Shown piece by piece: positions 53,078 to 61,863 of a DNA stretch of 64,000 nucleotides. The stretch comes from JBPOFM01 sp051252455 (lineage in GTDB: Bacteria > Bacteroidota > Bacteroidia > Flavobacteriales > Flavobacteriaceae), in NCBI GenBank assembly GCA_051252455.1, contig JBPOFM010000004.1, forward strand, positions 1 through 64,000, given 5' to 3'. A program made the translations under genes and the position numbers. Position 1 is the first letter of the stretch. Each line of letters begins with the position of its first letter. The notes under the pieces were generated by a model that worked only from the letters and a program-made list of their open reading frames with translations, ran no database searches and was not told the origin of the DNA.

Positions 53078-53914
53078 ATGAACGCATTTCAAAACCTTAC
53101 TGGTCTCTTTTTTATTTCCATGCTATGTATGAGTTGCAAGGACAAAAAACCACTACTGACTTACGACATCGAACCCACCACGAAAGTGGAAATGGTCACT
53201 AACTATGGAACGATGGTCTTGGAACTTTCCAACGAAACGCCTCTGCATCGCGATAATTTCATCAAACTAGTAAATGAAAAAGCGTATGATAGTCTTTTGT
53301 TTCATCGGGTGATTGAAGATTTTATGATTCAAGGTGGTGATCCAGAAAGTCGGAATGCTTTGAAAGATTCCATGTTGGGTGAAGGTGATTTAGGCTATAC
53401 CGTTAAATCTGAATTCAGTCCAGATTTATTCCATAAAAAAGGCGCGTTGGCGACTGCTAGAGAAGACAATCAAGATCGGGCTTCTAGTGGCATTCAATTC
53501 TTTATTGTACAGGGAAAAGTTTACAATGATAGCCTTTTAGATAAAGCAGAGGCTACGATCAATAACCGTCTAGCGAGATATCACGTTATCAATGACGATA
53601 CCTATAAACATCTTTGGGATTCGTTACAAAATGCCGTAAAGGTTAAAAACGAAGCAGCCATTTCACAGTTTAGCGACCAAATTGATACCATTGCAAACAC
53701 GTATCAACAATTTGAAAGGTATGAGATTCCACAATCACATCGTGAGGTTTACAAAACCATTGGAGGCACTCCCACTTTAGATCAGAATTATACCGTTTTT
53801 GGTGAAGTCATTAAAGGAATTGAAATTGTAGATTCCATTGCTGCGACCAAAACAAACAAAAACGATCGCCCCGTGAAAGATGTCAGGATCCTATCGGTAC
53901 GACTCATTAAATAA
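53078..53914 (+). CDS. Cyclophilin-type peptidyl-prolyl isomerase lipoprotein
   Basis: 278 residues from the ATG at 53078 (lipobox MLCMSCKD). Cyclophilin core: TNYGTMVLELSNETPLHRDN, LLFHRVIEDFMIQGGDPESR, ATAREDNQDRASSGIQFFIV, and TLDQNYTVFGEVIKGIEIVD. About 80 helical residues (from YNDSLLDKAEATINNRLARY) are inserted before the last core strands, a feature common in Bacteroidota members. Acts on periplasmic or surface proteins. Confidence 0.92.
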   Translation: MNAFQNLTGLFFISMLCMSCKDKKPLLTYDIEPTTKVEMVTNYGTMVLELSNETPLHRDNFIKLVNEKAYDSLLFHRVIEDFMIQGGDPESRNALKDSMLGEGDLGYTVKSEFSPDLFHKKGALATAREDNQDRASSGIQFFIVQGKVYNDSLLDKAEATINNRLARYHVINDDTYKHLWDSLQNAVKVKNEAAISQFSDQIDTIANTYQQFERYEIPQSHREVYKTIGGTPTLDQNYTVFGEVIKGIEIVDSIAATKTNKNDRPVKDVRILSVRLIK

Positions 53915-53938
53915 CAATCCATCACAACCAAAAAGAAC

Positions 53939-54295
53939 ATGACAACCATAGTTGAAGTCAACCATTCGCCCTTACACGGTAAAGGTGTTTTTGCAAAACG
54001 AGATATCAAAAAAGGTGAAATTATTGTAGAGAGCCACATGGCGTTAATTCACGTTAATGAGAATTTACCCGAAGTTTTGGCGACACTTCAATTTCCTTGG
54101 ACGGAAGACTATGATGCCATTTGTATTAGCGATGTTGGCAGTTTTTTTAATCATTCGAGCCAGTCTAGCGCTGAAATAGTCGATCGTGATTTCACAAACT
54201 TGACACAAACATTTGCCGCTAAAACAGATATTCTAAAGGGTGAAGAAATTACCATTTATTATAATGATGCGTTTGATAAGTTCATTAAGGATTAA
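53939..54295 (+). CDS. SET-domain protein
   Basis: 118 residues, a compact SET domain without other parts. The N-terminal VNHSPLHGKGVFAKRDIKKG, the SDVGSFFNHSSQSSAEIVDR motif (equivalent of NHSxxPN) and ILKGEEITIYYND (GEELxxDY) match SET lysine methyltransferases. The target in bacteria is unknown. Lies 25 bases after the cyclophilin gene, so probably in the same unit, and ends in a terminator. Confidence 0.88.
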   Translation: MTTIVEVNHSPLHGKGVFAKRDIKKGEIIVESHMALIHVNENLPEVLATLQFPWTEDYDAICISDVGSFFNHSSQSSAEIVDRDFTNLTQTFAAKTDILKGEEITIYYNDAFDKFIKD

Positions 54296-54324
54296 AATCT
54301 TCTAAACCAGAAGCTTTTAACCAT

Positions 54325-54355
54325 AAAACCCACTAACGTTTATCAGTGGGTTTTT
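54325..54355. terminator. Terminator after SET gene
   Basis: 10-bp stem AAAACCCACT / AGTGGGTTTT, ten-base loop, T run. Between convergent genes. Confidence 0.85.
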
Positions 54356-54374
54356 AGTCAGACTCAATGATCTA

Positions 54375-57143
54375 TTAATCCATTTTATCTTCTTTGTTCT
54401 TGATCTCTGGATTATCAAAATCGCCACCATTGACCACAGTCCACTTTTCAAAGTCCTTGAAATACTGTTGAATGACTTTATTGACATCAGCAACTGTCAG
54501 TGATTTCACTTTAGCTTCAATATTCTTTTGGAAATCCATATCTCTATCATAGTACATATTATTTCCTATGGTTCCTGCTAATTCATTGTCTTTGGCACGA
54601 GACACATTCTGTTCCTGTACCCAACCGTTCACAACGTTTGTGAGTTCTTCTTCTGTAATTCCGTCTTTAATAAAACGTGCAATTTCCTCTTTGAAGCCTT
54701 GTTGAACTTTCAAAGCATTCTCTGGATTATAAATGGCGTACACATACATGGATGAGTTTTTGTCCTCCTTATCGCCATCGACCCCTACATTTCCTCCAGC
54801 ACCATAACTCACACCATCTTGTTGACGTAAACGACCAGCAATACGAGAGTTCAAAAAGCCTCCACCAAAAATTTCGCCCGCTACTTGCAATGCGGCATAA
54901 TCGTCATCATACTGACTTGCCTCAAAAGACAAAATACCCAAAGTAAAGGCGTTCTTTTTGTCTGGTGTTTGCATTTGTTCATTCGCAGGATTATTTAATT
55001 TAAAGGGCGTTGCAATCTCTGTATATGGTTTGTTGTTCTTGAAACTAGCGTATTCCTTTTCAAAATAGGCCTTTAAAGCAGCTTCATCCATATTTCCAAT
55101 AGCCACAACAGATGCATTATCAGAAATACCATAAAAATCTTTATAATATGCTTTGATCGCATCTACGGTCACAGCATTGATCGCAGCAACCTCTTCATCA
55201 TAAGTCATGGTATAATTAGGATGCCCTTTTGGATAATCGTTATTCAGCAATCTAATTTGTCGTGACACTACCGACTGTGGTTCAGATTTGTTCTCTTCTA
55301 AACTTGCCAAATCTTGGGTTTTTAACTTCTCAAGTTCAGTGGCATCAAAAGTTGGATTCTTCAACATATCAGTCATCAACGCCAGGGTTGGCATCAAATC
55401 CTTCTGCGTACTGCTGACGTAGGCATATACACGTCCATTGTTTCCATTGAAATACACAGACGATTTTAGGGCGCTCAATTTATCTTCAATATCTTGTCTT
55501 GAATTGGTCTTTGTGCCTTTGTTTAGCATTCTCGCTGTATATGTGGCCACTTTTCCTTTGTTCATCAATTGATCCACATTTCCTGTGCGCATCGTAAAGT
55601 TGACGTTAACGGTCTCACCACGATTATCTTTTTTGATGAAACCATACTCGATCTTACTAGTCTCAAGAGTACCCGTTTGTAAAGTTTTTTGGATGTTATC
55701 GTATGACACGTCAAATGCTTCACCCGCATTAAGCGCTTCTTTTCCTTTATAATTTGATACCAAATCTGTGACACCTTCTGTATGTTCAATATCCACACGT
55801 ATAGGTGTTGCCGTGGGCATAAAGTTACCAACAGTTCTATTGGTATTGATCAAATAGCGCTGAATGGCTGCATTCACTTTTTCAGCAGTCATCGCTTCCA
55901 TACGGTCACGATAGATAAACGCCAGTCGCCAGTCGCCAGCACCGATAAATTCACTCATAAAAGTGCCTAAGTAAGATGAATTCCTAAAGATCTGGTCAAT
56001 TTGTTTGGCCACATTGGCTTTTGCTCGCGTTACTTCTTCTTCAGTCACCGGATTTTGTGCCAGACCATCTAGAGTTGACAACAAGGTTTTTTCAGCTTCC
56101 GCCAAAGACTTATCCGAAGGCACATCTACATTGATATATAAAAAAGAAGGCTCTTTAGTAAAAGGTGTAAACGACCAAATTCCAGACGATTTTTTACCAT
56201 CTACCAACGCCTTATACAAACGTCCCGAAGGTTCATTCGTCAAAATTTCTTCTGCAATTGCTAATGCAGCGGCATCTTCGTGAGAGCCTGCCGGTGTATG
56301 ATACATGGCAGAAACAATCTGTAAGTCTCCTACCCTGCTCAAGGCTACACGTTTTTCACCATCTTGTGCTGGCTCAATGGTTGGATTGTCACGCAATGGA
56401 GTCTCTGGATTTTTGATTCCAGCAAACTTTTTCTCAATTAAAGCGAGCGTTTTATCGGTGTCAAATTTACCCGTTACCATCAAGATGGCATTATCTGGTC
56501 GGTAGTATTTTTTATAAAATGCTTGTAGGTTTTCGATTGGCACACGCTCAATATCTGAACGATTTCCAATAGTTGACTTCCCATAGTTATGCCATAAGAA
56601 ACCAGCACTGATTACTTTTTCCATCAATACACGAGTAGGTGAGTTTTCACCACTTTCAAACTCATTACGAACCACAGAGAATTCTGATTCTAAATCTTTT
56701 TTTGCGATATAAGAATTGACCATTCGGTCTGCTTCCAAATCCAATGCCCAATCTAGATTTTCATCAGTAGCATTAAAAGTTTCAAAATAATTAGTACGAT
56801 CGTACCATGTGGTTCCATTTGGTCTTGCCCCATGTGAAGATAATTCTTCAGGAATGTTTGGATGGTTTGGCGTGCCTTTAAAAACCATGTGCTCCAATAA
56901 ATGGGCCATGCCTTTTTCGCCGTAGCCTTCATGACGTGAACCCACCATATAGGTAATATTCACCGTAATTGTTTGTGCCGAATTATCTGGAAACAATAAT
57001 ACTTTCAAACCATTGTCAAGAGAATATTCTGTAATTCCTTCGACACTGGCTACTTGTTTCACCTGCGCTTCCGAGGTAGAAATGAAAGCTACAAATAACA
57101 TGAGGGATAAGGATAATTGGAATAATTGATTAATTTTTTTCAT
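54375..57143 (-). CDS. M16-family metallopeptidase (insulinase/pitrilysin type)
   Basis: 922 residues with a signal peptide (MKKINQLFQLSLSLMLFVAF). The inverted zinc motif MAHLLEHMVFKGTPNHPN (HxxEH) near residue 80 is followed by the downstream Glu in the SEFSVVRNEFESGENSPTRV helix. Two M16 repeats are joined in one chain, the second without a zinc site (FEASQYDDDYAALQVAGEIF). Degrades peptides in the periplasm. Sole gene of its unit. Confidence 0.95.
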   Translation of the reverse strand: MKKINQLFQLSLSLMLFVAFISTSEAQVKQVASVEGITEYSLDNGLKVLLFPDNSAQTITVNITYMVGSRHEGYGEKGMAHLLEHMVFKGTPNHPNIPEELSSHGARPNGTTWYDRTNYFETFNATDENLDWALDLEADRMVNSYIAKKDLESEFSVVRNEFESGENSPTRVLMEKVISAGFLWHNYGKSTIGNRSDIERVPIENLQAFYKKYYRPDNAILMVTGKFDTDKTLALIEKKFAGIKNPETPLRDNPTIEPAQDGEKRVALSRVGDLQIVSAMYHTPAGSHEDAAALAIAEEILTNEPSGRLYKALVDGKKSSGIWSFTPFTKEPSFLYINVDVPSDKSLAEAEKTLLSTLDGLAQNPVTEEEVTRAKANVAKQIDQIFRNSSYLGTFMSEFIGAGDWRLAFIYRDRMEAMTAEKVNAAIQRYLINTNRTVGNFMPTATPIRVDIEHTEGVTDLVSNYKGKEALNAGEAFDVSYDNIQKTLQTGTLETSKIEYGFIKKDNRGETVNVNFTMRTGNVDQLMNKGKVATYTARMLNKGTKTNSRQDIEDKLSALKSSVYFNGNNGRVYAYVSSTQKDLMPTLALMTDMLKNPTFDATELEKLKTQDLASLEENKSEPQSVVSRQIRLLNNDYPKGHPNYTMTYDEEVAAINAVTVDAIKAYYKDFYGISDNASVVAIGNMDEAALKAYFEKEYASFKNNKPYTEIATPFKLNNPANEQMQTPDKKNAFTLGILSFEASQYDDDYAALQVAGEIFGGGFLNSRIAGRLRQQDGVSYGAGGNVGVDGDKEDKNSSMYVYAIYNPENALKVQQGFKEEIARFIKDGITEEELTNVVNGWVQEQNVSRAKDNELAGTIGNNMYYDRDMDFQKNIEAKVKSLTVADVNKVIQQYFKDFEKWTVVNGGDFDNPEIKNKEDKMD

Positions 57144-57361
57144 TGAGATATGTTTAATTGATTGACTATAAAGATACTATATGCCTCTAAAAAAAGTTAC
57201 ATAATGGGAGAATTTTTTACATAAGACGGCGATTTTGCGAATTGAAAAAGCACTCAATTCATCGCTAAAATCGGATATGAGGTATGAATTGGTCGATTAC
57301 AGTTGATAAAATGAAGGCTAGTCATTATATTTATACTTGATAATTTAAGACACTATATATT

Positions 57362-57802
57362 ATGAATTATAAACAAGTCATTATGACAGTTTTCCTAACC
57401 GTTATGCTATCCGCTTGCAATAGCACAAAAAACACAACTAATGAAGCTGCCGCAAGCGAAAATGATATTTATGGCCATACTTGGGAATTAGAATACATCA
57501 CAGGCACCCGAATTGCGTTTGACGGCCTTTTCCCAGACCAAAAACCATATCTAAATTTTGATAAGGAGCGCAAAATGGTTACAGGCAGCGGTGGATGCAA
57601 CGGTTATTCAGCCGATTTTGAATTAAAGGGTACGTCTCTTGAATTTGGTGACAAAGGTATCACCACCCTGATGCATTGTGGGGATGGTGAACCGCAATTC
57701 TTAAAAATGCTCGAAAAGGTAGATGCTTATAAGATCGATAGTGACGGAAAGCTGAATCTTTTAATGAACGATCTACCGATAATGCGGTTTAACAAAAAAT
57801 AA
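57362..57802 (+). CDS. META/HslJ-domain lipoprotein
   Basis: 146 residues with a lipoprotein signal (MTVFLTVMLSACNSTKNTTN). META domain: HTWELEYITGTRIAFDGLFP, FDKERKMVTGSGGCNGYSAD, and CGDGEPQFLKMLEKVDAYK. The domain has an HslJ-like fold found in heat-stress and outer-membrane proteins. Followed after 20 bases by another lipoprotein gene. Confidence 0.92.
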   Translation: MNYKQVIMTVFLTVMLSACNSTKNTTNEAAASENDIYGHTWELEYITGTRIAFDGLFPDQKPYLNFDKERKMVTGSGGCNGYSADFELKGTSLEFGDKGITTLMHCGDGEPQFLKMLEKVDAYKIDSDGKLNLLMNDLPIMRFNKK

Positions 57803-57822
57803 TACCAATTAAAAACACTTAT

Positions 57823-58308
57823 ATGATGAAAAAAGTAACGATTTTATTATTGATTTCCATGACTGTTATGGGATGCAAGGACAATCAGAAAAAAGACACA
57901 AAGATGCCTTCTGAAGACGTTAATGAAAGTACGATGACTAAAGCTAATGATACTGTCGATCGACTCGAGCTAGGATGTTATGAATACAAAACTGACGGAA
58001 ATAACGTGAAATTGGAAGTCACAAAGATTGAAGGAGATGCCGTTACGGCAAACCTATTGTATGCCTATGCAGAAAAGGATAAAAATGAAGGGACATTTCA
58101 TGGATTTATAAATGGTGACAAACTTATGGGTCAATATAAATTTATGTCTGAAGGCAAAGAAAGCGTAAGAGATGTAGCCTTTAAGGTTGAAAAGGAACAA
58201 TTGGTTGAGGGATTTGGCGATCTTGACGAAGGTGGCACTAAATTTAAAGATACCACCAACCTGTCTTACAGCATTACGACACCTTGGAAAAAAACTGCAT
58301 GTGAGTAA
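57823..58308 (+). CDS. Lipoprotein of unknown function
   Basis: 161 residues with lipoprotein signal (MKKVTILLLISMTVMGCKDN). The mature part has a charged linker followed by strands (YEYKTDGNNVKLEVTKIEGD, NEGTFHGFINGDKLMGQYKF, KVEKEQLVEGFGDLDEGGT). Small lipocalin-like lipoproteins of this kind are common in flavobacteria. Likely cotranscribed with the META gene. Confidence 0.78.
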   Translation: MMKKVTILLLISMTVMGCKDNQKKDTKMPSEDVNESTMTKANDTVDRLELGCYEYKTDGNNVKLEVTKIEGDAVTANLLYAYAEKDKNEGTFHGFINGDKLMGQYKFMSEGKESVRDVAFKVEKEQLVEGFGDLDEGGTKFKDTTNLSYSITTPWKKTACE

Positions 58309-58358
58309 TGGGTTGTATGATTGAGTTCTCTTTGGATTGATATACAATTAACTGATAA

Positions 58359-58613
58359 ACAAAGAAAATAATTACATCGAACAAGCTGGCATTAGCAATT
58401 ACCCAATCGCGTGCTGCGGACTATCAGGAACTGGCGAATCTTGCTGCTTACTTTGTGCTTGACTTCTCTGCGTATGTGAAGTGCGAAGTTATTACCGCAA
58501 ATGGTAGCGAATGGCTTAAAGGCGCTACTCAATTCAATCTTTTGGATCAGATTCCTGAGAGTATGTCGGATCAATTGGAAGCTATTCGGAGAAGAAGAGA
58601 ACATGGATTTTAG
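58359..58613 (+). pseudogene. Remnant of a short-chain dehydrogenase (C-terminal part)
   Basis: Open frame without start codon, preceded by a stop at 58356-58358 and ending at the TAG 58611-58613. From about 58420 it reads RAADYQELANLAAYFVLDFS, then AYVKCEVITANGSEWLKGAT and QFNLLDQIPESMSDQLEAIR, which matches the end of an SDR of the 2,4-dienoyl-CoA reductase type (family: YxTGEVITIDGGEWLKGAGQ). The Rossmann and catalytic parts are missing. This is a decayed gene copy. A working copy is not in the window. Confidence 0.75.
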
Positions 58614-58806
58614 GCGCAGTTTGCAGTCAAAGTATTCAGTAATTTCAGAACAAGTGTACTTTTAGTTTCTGTATAATTTACAATTCATGTATTTCAACTT
58701 CCAGCTTCCGACTTCTCGCCTCTAACTTCCTGCTTTGTTAACAAGTTCCATTTTTTAAACTCACAAATAATCGTACTTTTACGGTCTTAAAAAATCAAAC
58801 CAATTA
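58614..58806. other. Spacer with degenerate ACTTC repeats before parA
   Basis: A run of loosely repeated CTTCC/ACTTC units (58705-58733, like that at 24246-24288) and the probable parA promoter region (TACTTTTA near 58772). No gene is visible. Confidence 0.5.
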
Positions 58807-59574
58807 ATGGGTAAAATCATTGCAATTGCCAATCAAAAAGGAGGCGTAGGAAAGACTACCACTTCAGTCAATTTAGCGGCATCCTTGGGTGTTTTAGAAA
58901 AAAAAGTGTTACTTATTGACGCTGATCCTCAAGCTAATGCATCATCGGGTCTTGGCGTTGATGTCGAGAATGTAGAAATAGGTTCATATCAATTGATTGA
59001 GCATTCAGCTTCTGCCGAAGAAAGCATTATAAAAACAACTGCACCAAACGTGGATATCATTCCAGCACATATCGATTTGGTAGCCATTGAAATAGAATTG
59101 GTAGATAAAGAAGAACGTGAGTACATGCTCAAAAAAGCAATCACACATTTAAAATCTTCTTACGATTATATCCTTATTGACTGCGCACCTTCGTTAGGAT
59201 TACTGACATTGAACGCTTTAACAGCTGCAGATTCTGTGATTATTCCTATTCAATGCGAATATTTTGCTTTAGAAGGTCTCGGGAAATTGCTTAACACCAT
59301 CAAAAGCGTACAACGTATCCATAATCCAAATTTAGATATCGAAGGCATGCTGTTGACGATGTACGATTCTCGATTACGTTTGTCCAATCAAGTGGTTGAA
59401 GAAGTCCAGAAACACTTTACGAACATGGTTTTCGAAACAATCATTCAACGTAATGTACGCTTAAGTGAAGCACCTAGTTATGGCGAAAGCATCATCAATT
59501 ATGATGTGAGCAGCAAAGGTGCGTCCAATTATTTGAGTTTGGCAAAGGAAATCATCAAAAAACAGGGTAACTAA
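58807..59574 (+). CDS. parA: Chromosome partition ATPase ParA
   Basis: 255 residues. MinD/ParA-type ATPase: deviant Walker A IANQKGGVGKTTTSVNLAAS (residues 7-26), LLIDADPQANASSGLGV, and the Walker B-type ILIDCAPSLGLLTLNALTAA. Binds DNA non-specifically with ATP and positions ParB-parS complexes. Length and sequence are as expected for the chromosomal Soj form. It overlaps parB by one base (TAATG). Confidence 0.97.
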   Translation: MGKIIAIANQKGGVGKTTTSVNLAASLGVLEKKVLLIDADPQANASSGLGVDVENVEIGSYQLIEHSASAEESIIKTTAPNVDIIPAHIDLVAIEIELVDKEEREYMLKKAITHLKSSYDYILIDCAPSLGLLTLNALTAADSVIIPIQCEYFALEGLGKLLNTIKSVQRIHNPNLDIEGMLLTMYDSRLRLSNQVVEEVQKHFTNMVFETIIQRNVRLSEAPSYGESIINYDVSSKGASNYLSLAKEIIKKQGN

Positions 59575-60482
59575 TGGCAAAAGCAACTCAAAAACAAGCA
59601 CTTGGTAGAGGTTTATCAGCACTTTTAAAAGATCCTACAAACGATATTAAATCGGTTCAGGACAAAAATGCAGATCAGGTAATCGGGAATATTGTCGAGC
59701 TTGAGTTAGATGTAATTGACATCAATCCGTTTCAACCTCGTACGAATTTCAATGAGGAAACTTTAAGAGAATTGGCATCATCCATTAAGGAATTAGGTGT
59801 CATTCAACCAATTACTGTTCGAAAATTAGATTTTAATAAATACCAGTTAGTTTCGGGCGAGCGTCGTTTTAGAGCTTCCAAATTAATTGGACTTGAAACC
59901 ATTCCTGCATACATACGTATTGCAAACGATCAGGAATCTTTAGAGATGGCCTTGGTTGAAAATATTCAACGTCAAGATTTAGACCCTATTGAGATTGCTT
60001 TATCATACCAACGTTTGATCGACGAAATCAACTTGACACAGGAACAGATGAGCGAACGCGTTGGTAAAAAACGGTCCACGATAGCCAATTATTTAAGGTT
60101 GTTGAAGTTAGATCCAATCATCCAAACTGGTATGAGAGATGGATTTATTTCCATGGGACATGGTCGCGCCATCATCAATATTGACGATCAAGGTAGTCAG
60201 TTGGATATCTATGAAAAAATAATCAGTGACAAGCTTTCGGTTAGAGATACGGAAGCATTGGTAAAAAACTACCAAGGCACGAACGAAGTTACTGTTCCTA
60301 AAAAATCAGATTCAGAAGAAGTTCCAAAATTCATAAAAAAAGGCGTCAGGGAATTTTCAGAATACTTTGGACACAAAATTAGCGTTAAGGTCAGTAAGAA
60401 TGGCAAAGGAAGCATTACAATTCCTTTTCATTCTGAAGAAGATTTTAATCGTATTAAAAAATTAGTTCAAAGTGCTAAATAA
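59574..60482 (+). CDS. parB: Chromosome partition protein ParB
   Basis: 302 residues. N-terminal ALGRGLSALL (ParA-activating segment), the CTP-binding/arginine box GERRFRASKLIGLETIPAYI, helix-turn-helix MSERVGKKRSTIANYLRLLK, and a C-terminal dimerisation domain (HKISVKVSKNGKGSITIPF). Loads on parS sites and spreads. A parS site in the window is not clear. Second gene of the parA-parB-DUF5683-dapB-lepB row. Confidence 0.96.
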   Translation: MAKATQKQALGRGLSALLKDPTNDIKSVQDKNADQVIGNIVELELDVIDINPFQPRTNFNEETLRELASSIKELGVIQPITVRKLDFNKYQLVSGERRFRASKLIGLETIPAYIRIANDQESLEMALVENIQRQDLDPIEIALSYQRLIDEINLTQEQMSERVGKKRSTIANYLRLLKLDPIIQTGMRDGFISMGHGRAIINIDDQGSQLDIYEKIISDKLSVRDTEALVKNYQGTNEVTVPKKSDSEEVPKFIKKGVREFSEYFGHKISVKVSKNGKGSITIPFHSEEDFNRIKKLVQSAK

Positions 60483-61056
60483 ACTTGTCCATACCCTATT
60501 TTGCTGCCTCATATCTTTTGTTTGCTTTTCGCAAATTGAAAACGACAGCATTCGAGAAATAATTCCCAAAGAATTAGTAGTTACAGAAGAAATCCTCACA
60601 GAATCCCTAGAAATAGATCCTTTAACACCTGCAAAAGCAGCATTTTACTCTGCAATTCTTCCTGGTTTGGGTCAAGTTTACAACAAAAAGTATTGGAAAG
60701 TTCCTATCGCTGTTGGTGGCATCGCTGCAGGAATTTATTTTTATCAGCACAACGACAAGCAGTACGACCGTTACCGTGATGCCTACAAACGTCGACTGGC
60801 AGGTTACGATGATGATGAATTTCAAAACGTGACCTTGGACGGTCTTCAACGAGCACAAAAAACCTTAAAGCAAAACAAAGAATTATCACTACTGATCACC
60901 TTTGGTATCTATGCTCTAAATATCATCGATGCCAACGTGGATGCCCATTTGCTACAATATAATGTAGATGAAAATCTTGCTTTGAAACCACATTTTCAAT
61001 ATAATGAACAAGAAAATGCGACCGATTTAGGTCTCACTTTAAACTTTAAATTTTAG
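60472..61056 (+). CDS. DUF5683 protein
   Basis: 194 residues from the GTG at 60472, overlapping parB by 11 bases. A signal-like N-terminus (LVHTLFCCLISFVCFSQ) is followed by the family motif AAFYSAILPGLGQVYNKKYW with a membrane hairpin, and a tail with a KKYWKVPIAVGGIAAGIYFY helix. The gene order parB-DUF5683-dapB is characteristic of Bacteroidota. Function unknown. Confidence 0.9.
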   Translation: MLNKLVHTLFCCLISFVCFSQIENDSIREIIPKELVVTEEILTESLEIDPLTPAKAAFYSAILPGLGQVYNKKYWKVPIAVGGIAAGIYFYQHNDKQYDRYRDAYKRRLAGYDDDEFQNVTLDGLQRAQKTLKQNKELSLLITFGIYALNIIDANVDAHLLQYNVDENLALKPHFQYNEQENATDLGLTLNFKF

Positions 61057-61059
61057 ACC

Positions 61060-61761
61060 ATGGATATTGCTTTACTTGGATATGGGAAAATGGGAAAAGT
61101 GATTGAAGGCATCGCGTTACAACGAGGTCATTCGATCGTTTTAAAAGTTACCAGTCAAGATAAAGAATATTCACTTGCAGGTGTTGATGTTGCCATCGAT
61201 TTTAGTACTCCTGACTCTGCAGTTGACAATATTACTAAATGCATGAACAATTCTGTTCCCGTAATTTCAGGCACCACGGGTTGGTTAGATAATTATGACC
61301 AAATGGTCGATTTATGCACTGAAAAAAACGGAACTTTTTTATACGCTTCGAACTTCAGCCTTGGAGTCAATATTTTCTTTGAGTTAAATAAAACACTCTC
61401 AAAATTGATGAGTGGGCAACCTCACTATAAAATAGGTATCGAAGAGATCCATCATACGCAAAAATTAGACGCTCCAAGTGGCACGGCTATTACTTTGGCA
61501 AATGACATTATCGAACAATCTGAATATAATAACTGGACATTAGAAGTTCCAAAATCTGATGAAATTGGTATCGTAGCAAAGCGAATTGAAAGCGTTCCTG
61601 GAACGCATGAGATTTCATATGATTCCAGCGTTGATAACATCAAAATAAGCCACACAGCCTATAGTAGAGAAGGTTTTGCTTTGGGAGCCGTTATTGCTTC
61701 GGAATGGATATTTGGTAAAAAAGGCGTATTTACCATGAAAGATGTGTTAAACATAGGTTAA
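61060..61761 (+). CDS. dapB: 4-hydroxy-tetrahydrodipicolinate reductase
   Basis: 233 residues. Second step after dihydrodipicolinate synthesis in the lysine and diaminopimelate pathway. NAD(P)H site ALLGYGKMGKVIEGIALQRG, then VAIDFSTPDSAVDN, SGTTGWLDNYDQMVDL, and the active-site EEIHHTQKLDAPSGTAITLA (catalytic His and Lys). Normal short Bacteroidota length. Starts three bases after the DUF5683 gene. Confidence 0.96.
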   Translation: MDIALLGYGKMGKVIEGIALQRGHSIVLKVTSQDKEYSLAGVDVAIDFSTPDSAVDNITKCMNNSVPVISGTTGWLDNYDQMVDLCTEKNGTFLYASNFSLGVNIFFELNKTLSKLMSGQPHYKIGIEEIHHTQKLDAPSGTAITLANDIIEQSEYNNWTLEVPKSDEIGIVAKRIESVPGTHEISYDSSVDNIKISHTAYSREGFALGAVIASEWIFGKKGVFTMKDVLNIG

Positions 61762-61863
61762 CTTACTAGCGTTTTTCAATTAAGGATTTATGATTTACGA
61801 TATATTTGTTAAATAATATTATTAAGAGAAAGTTCTTTACGACTAACAACTAAACAACATACA

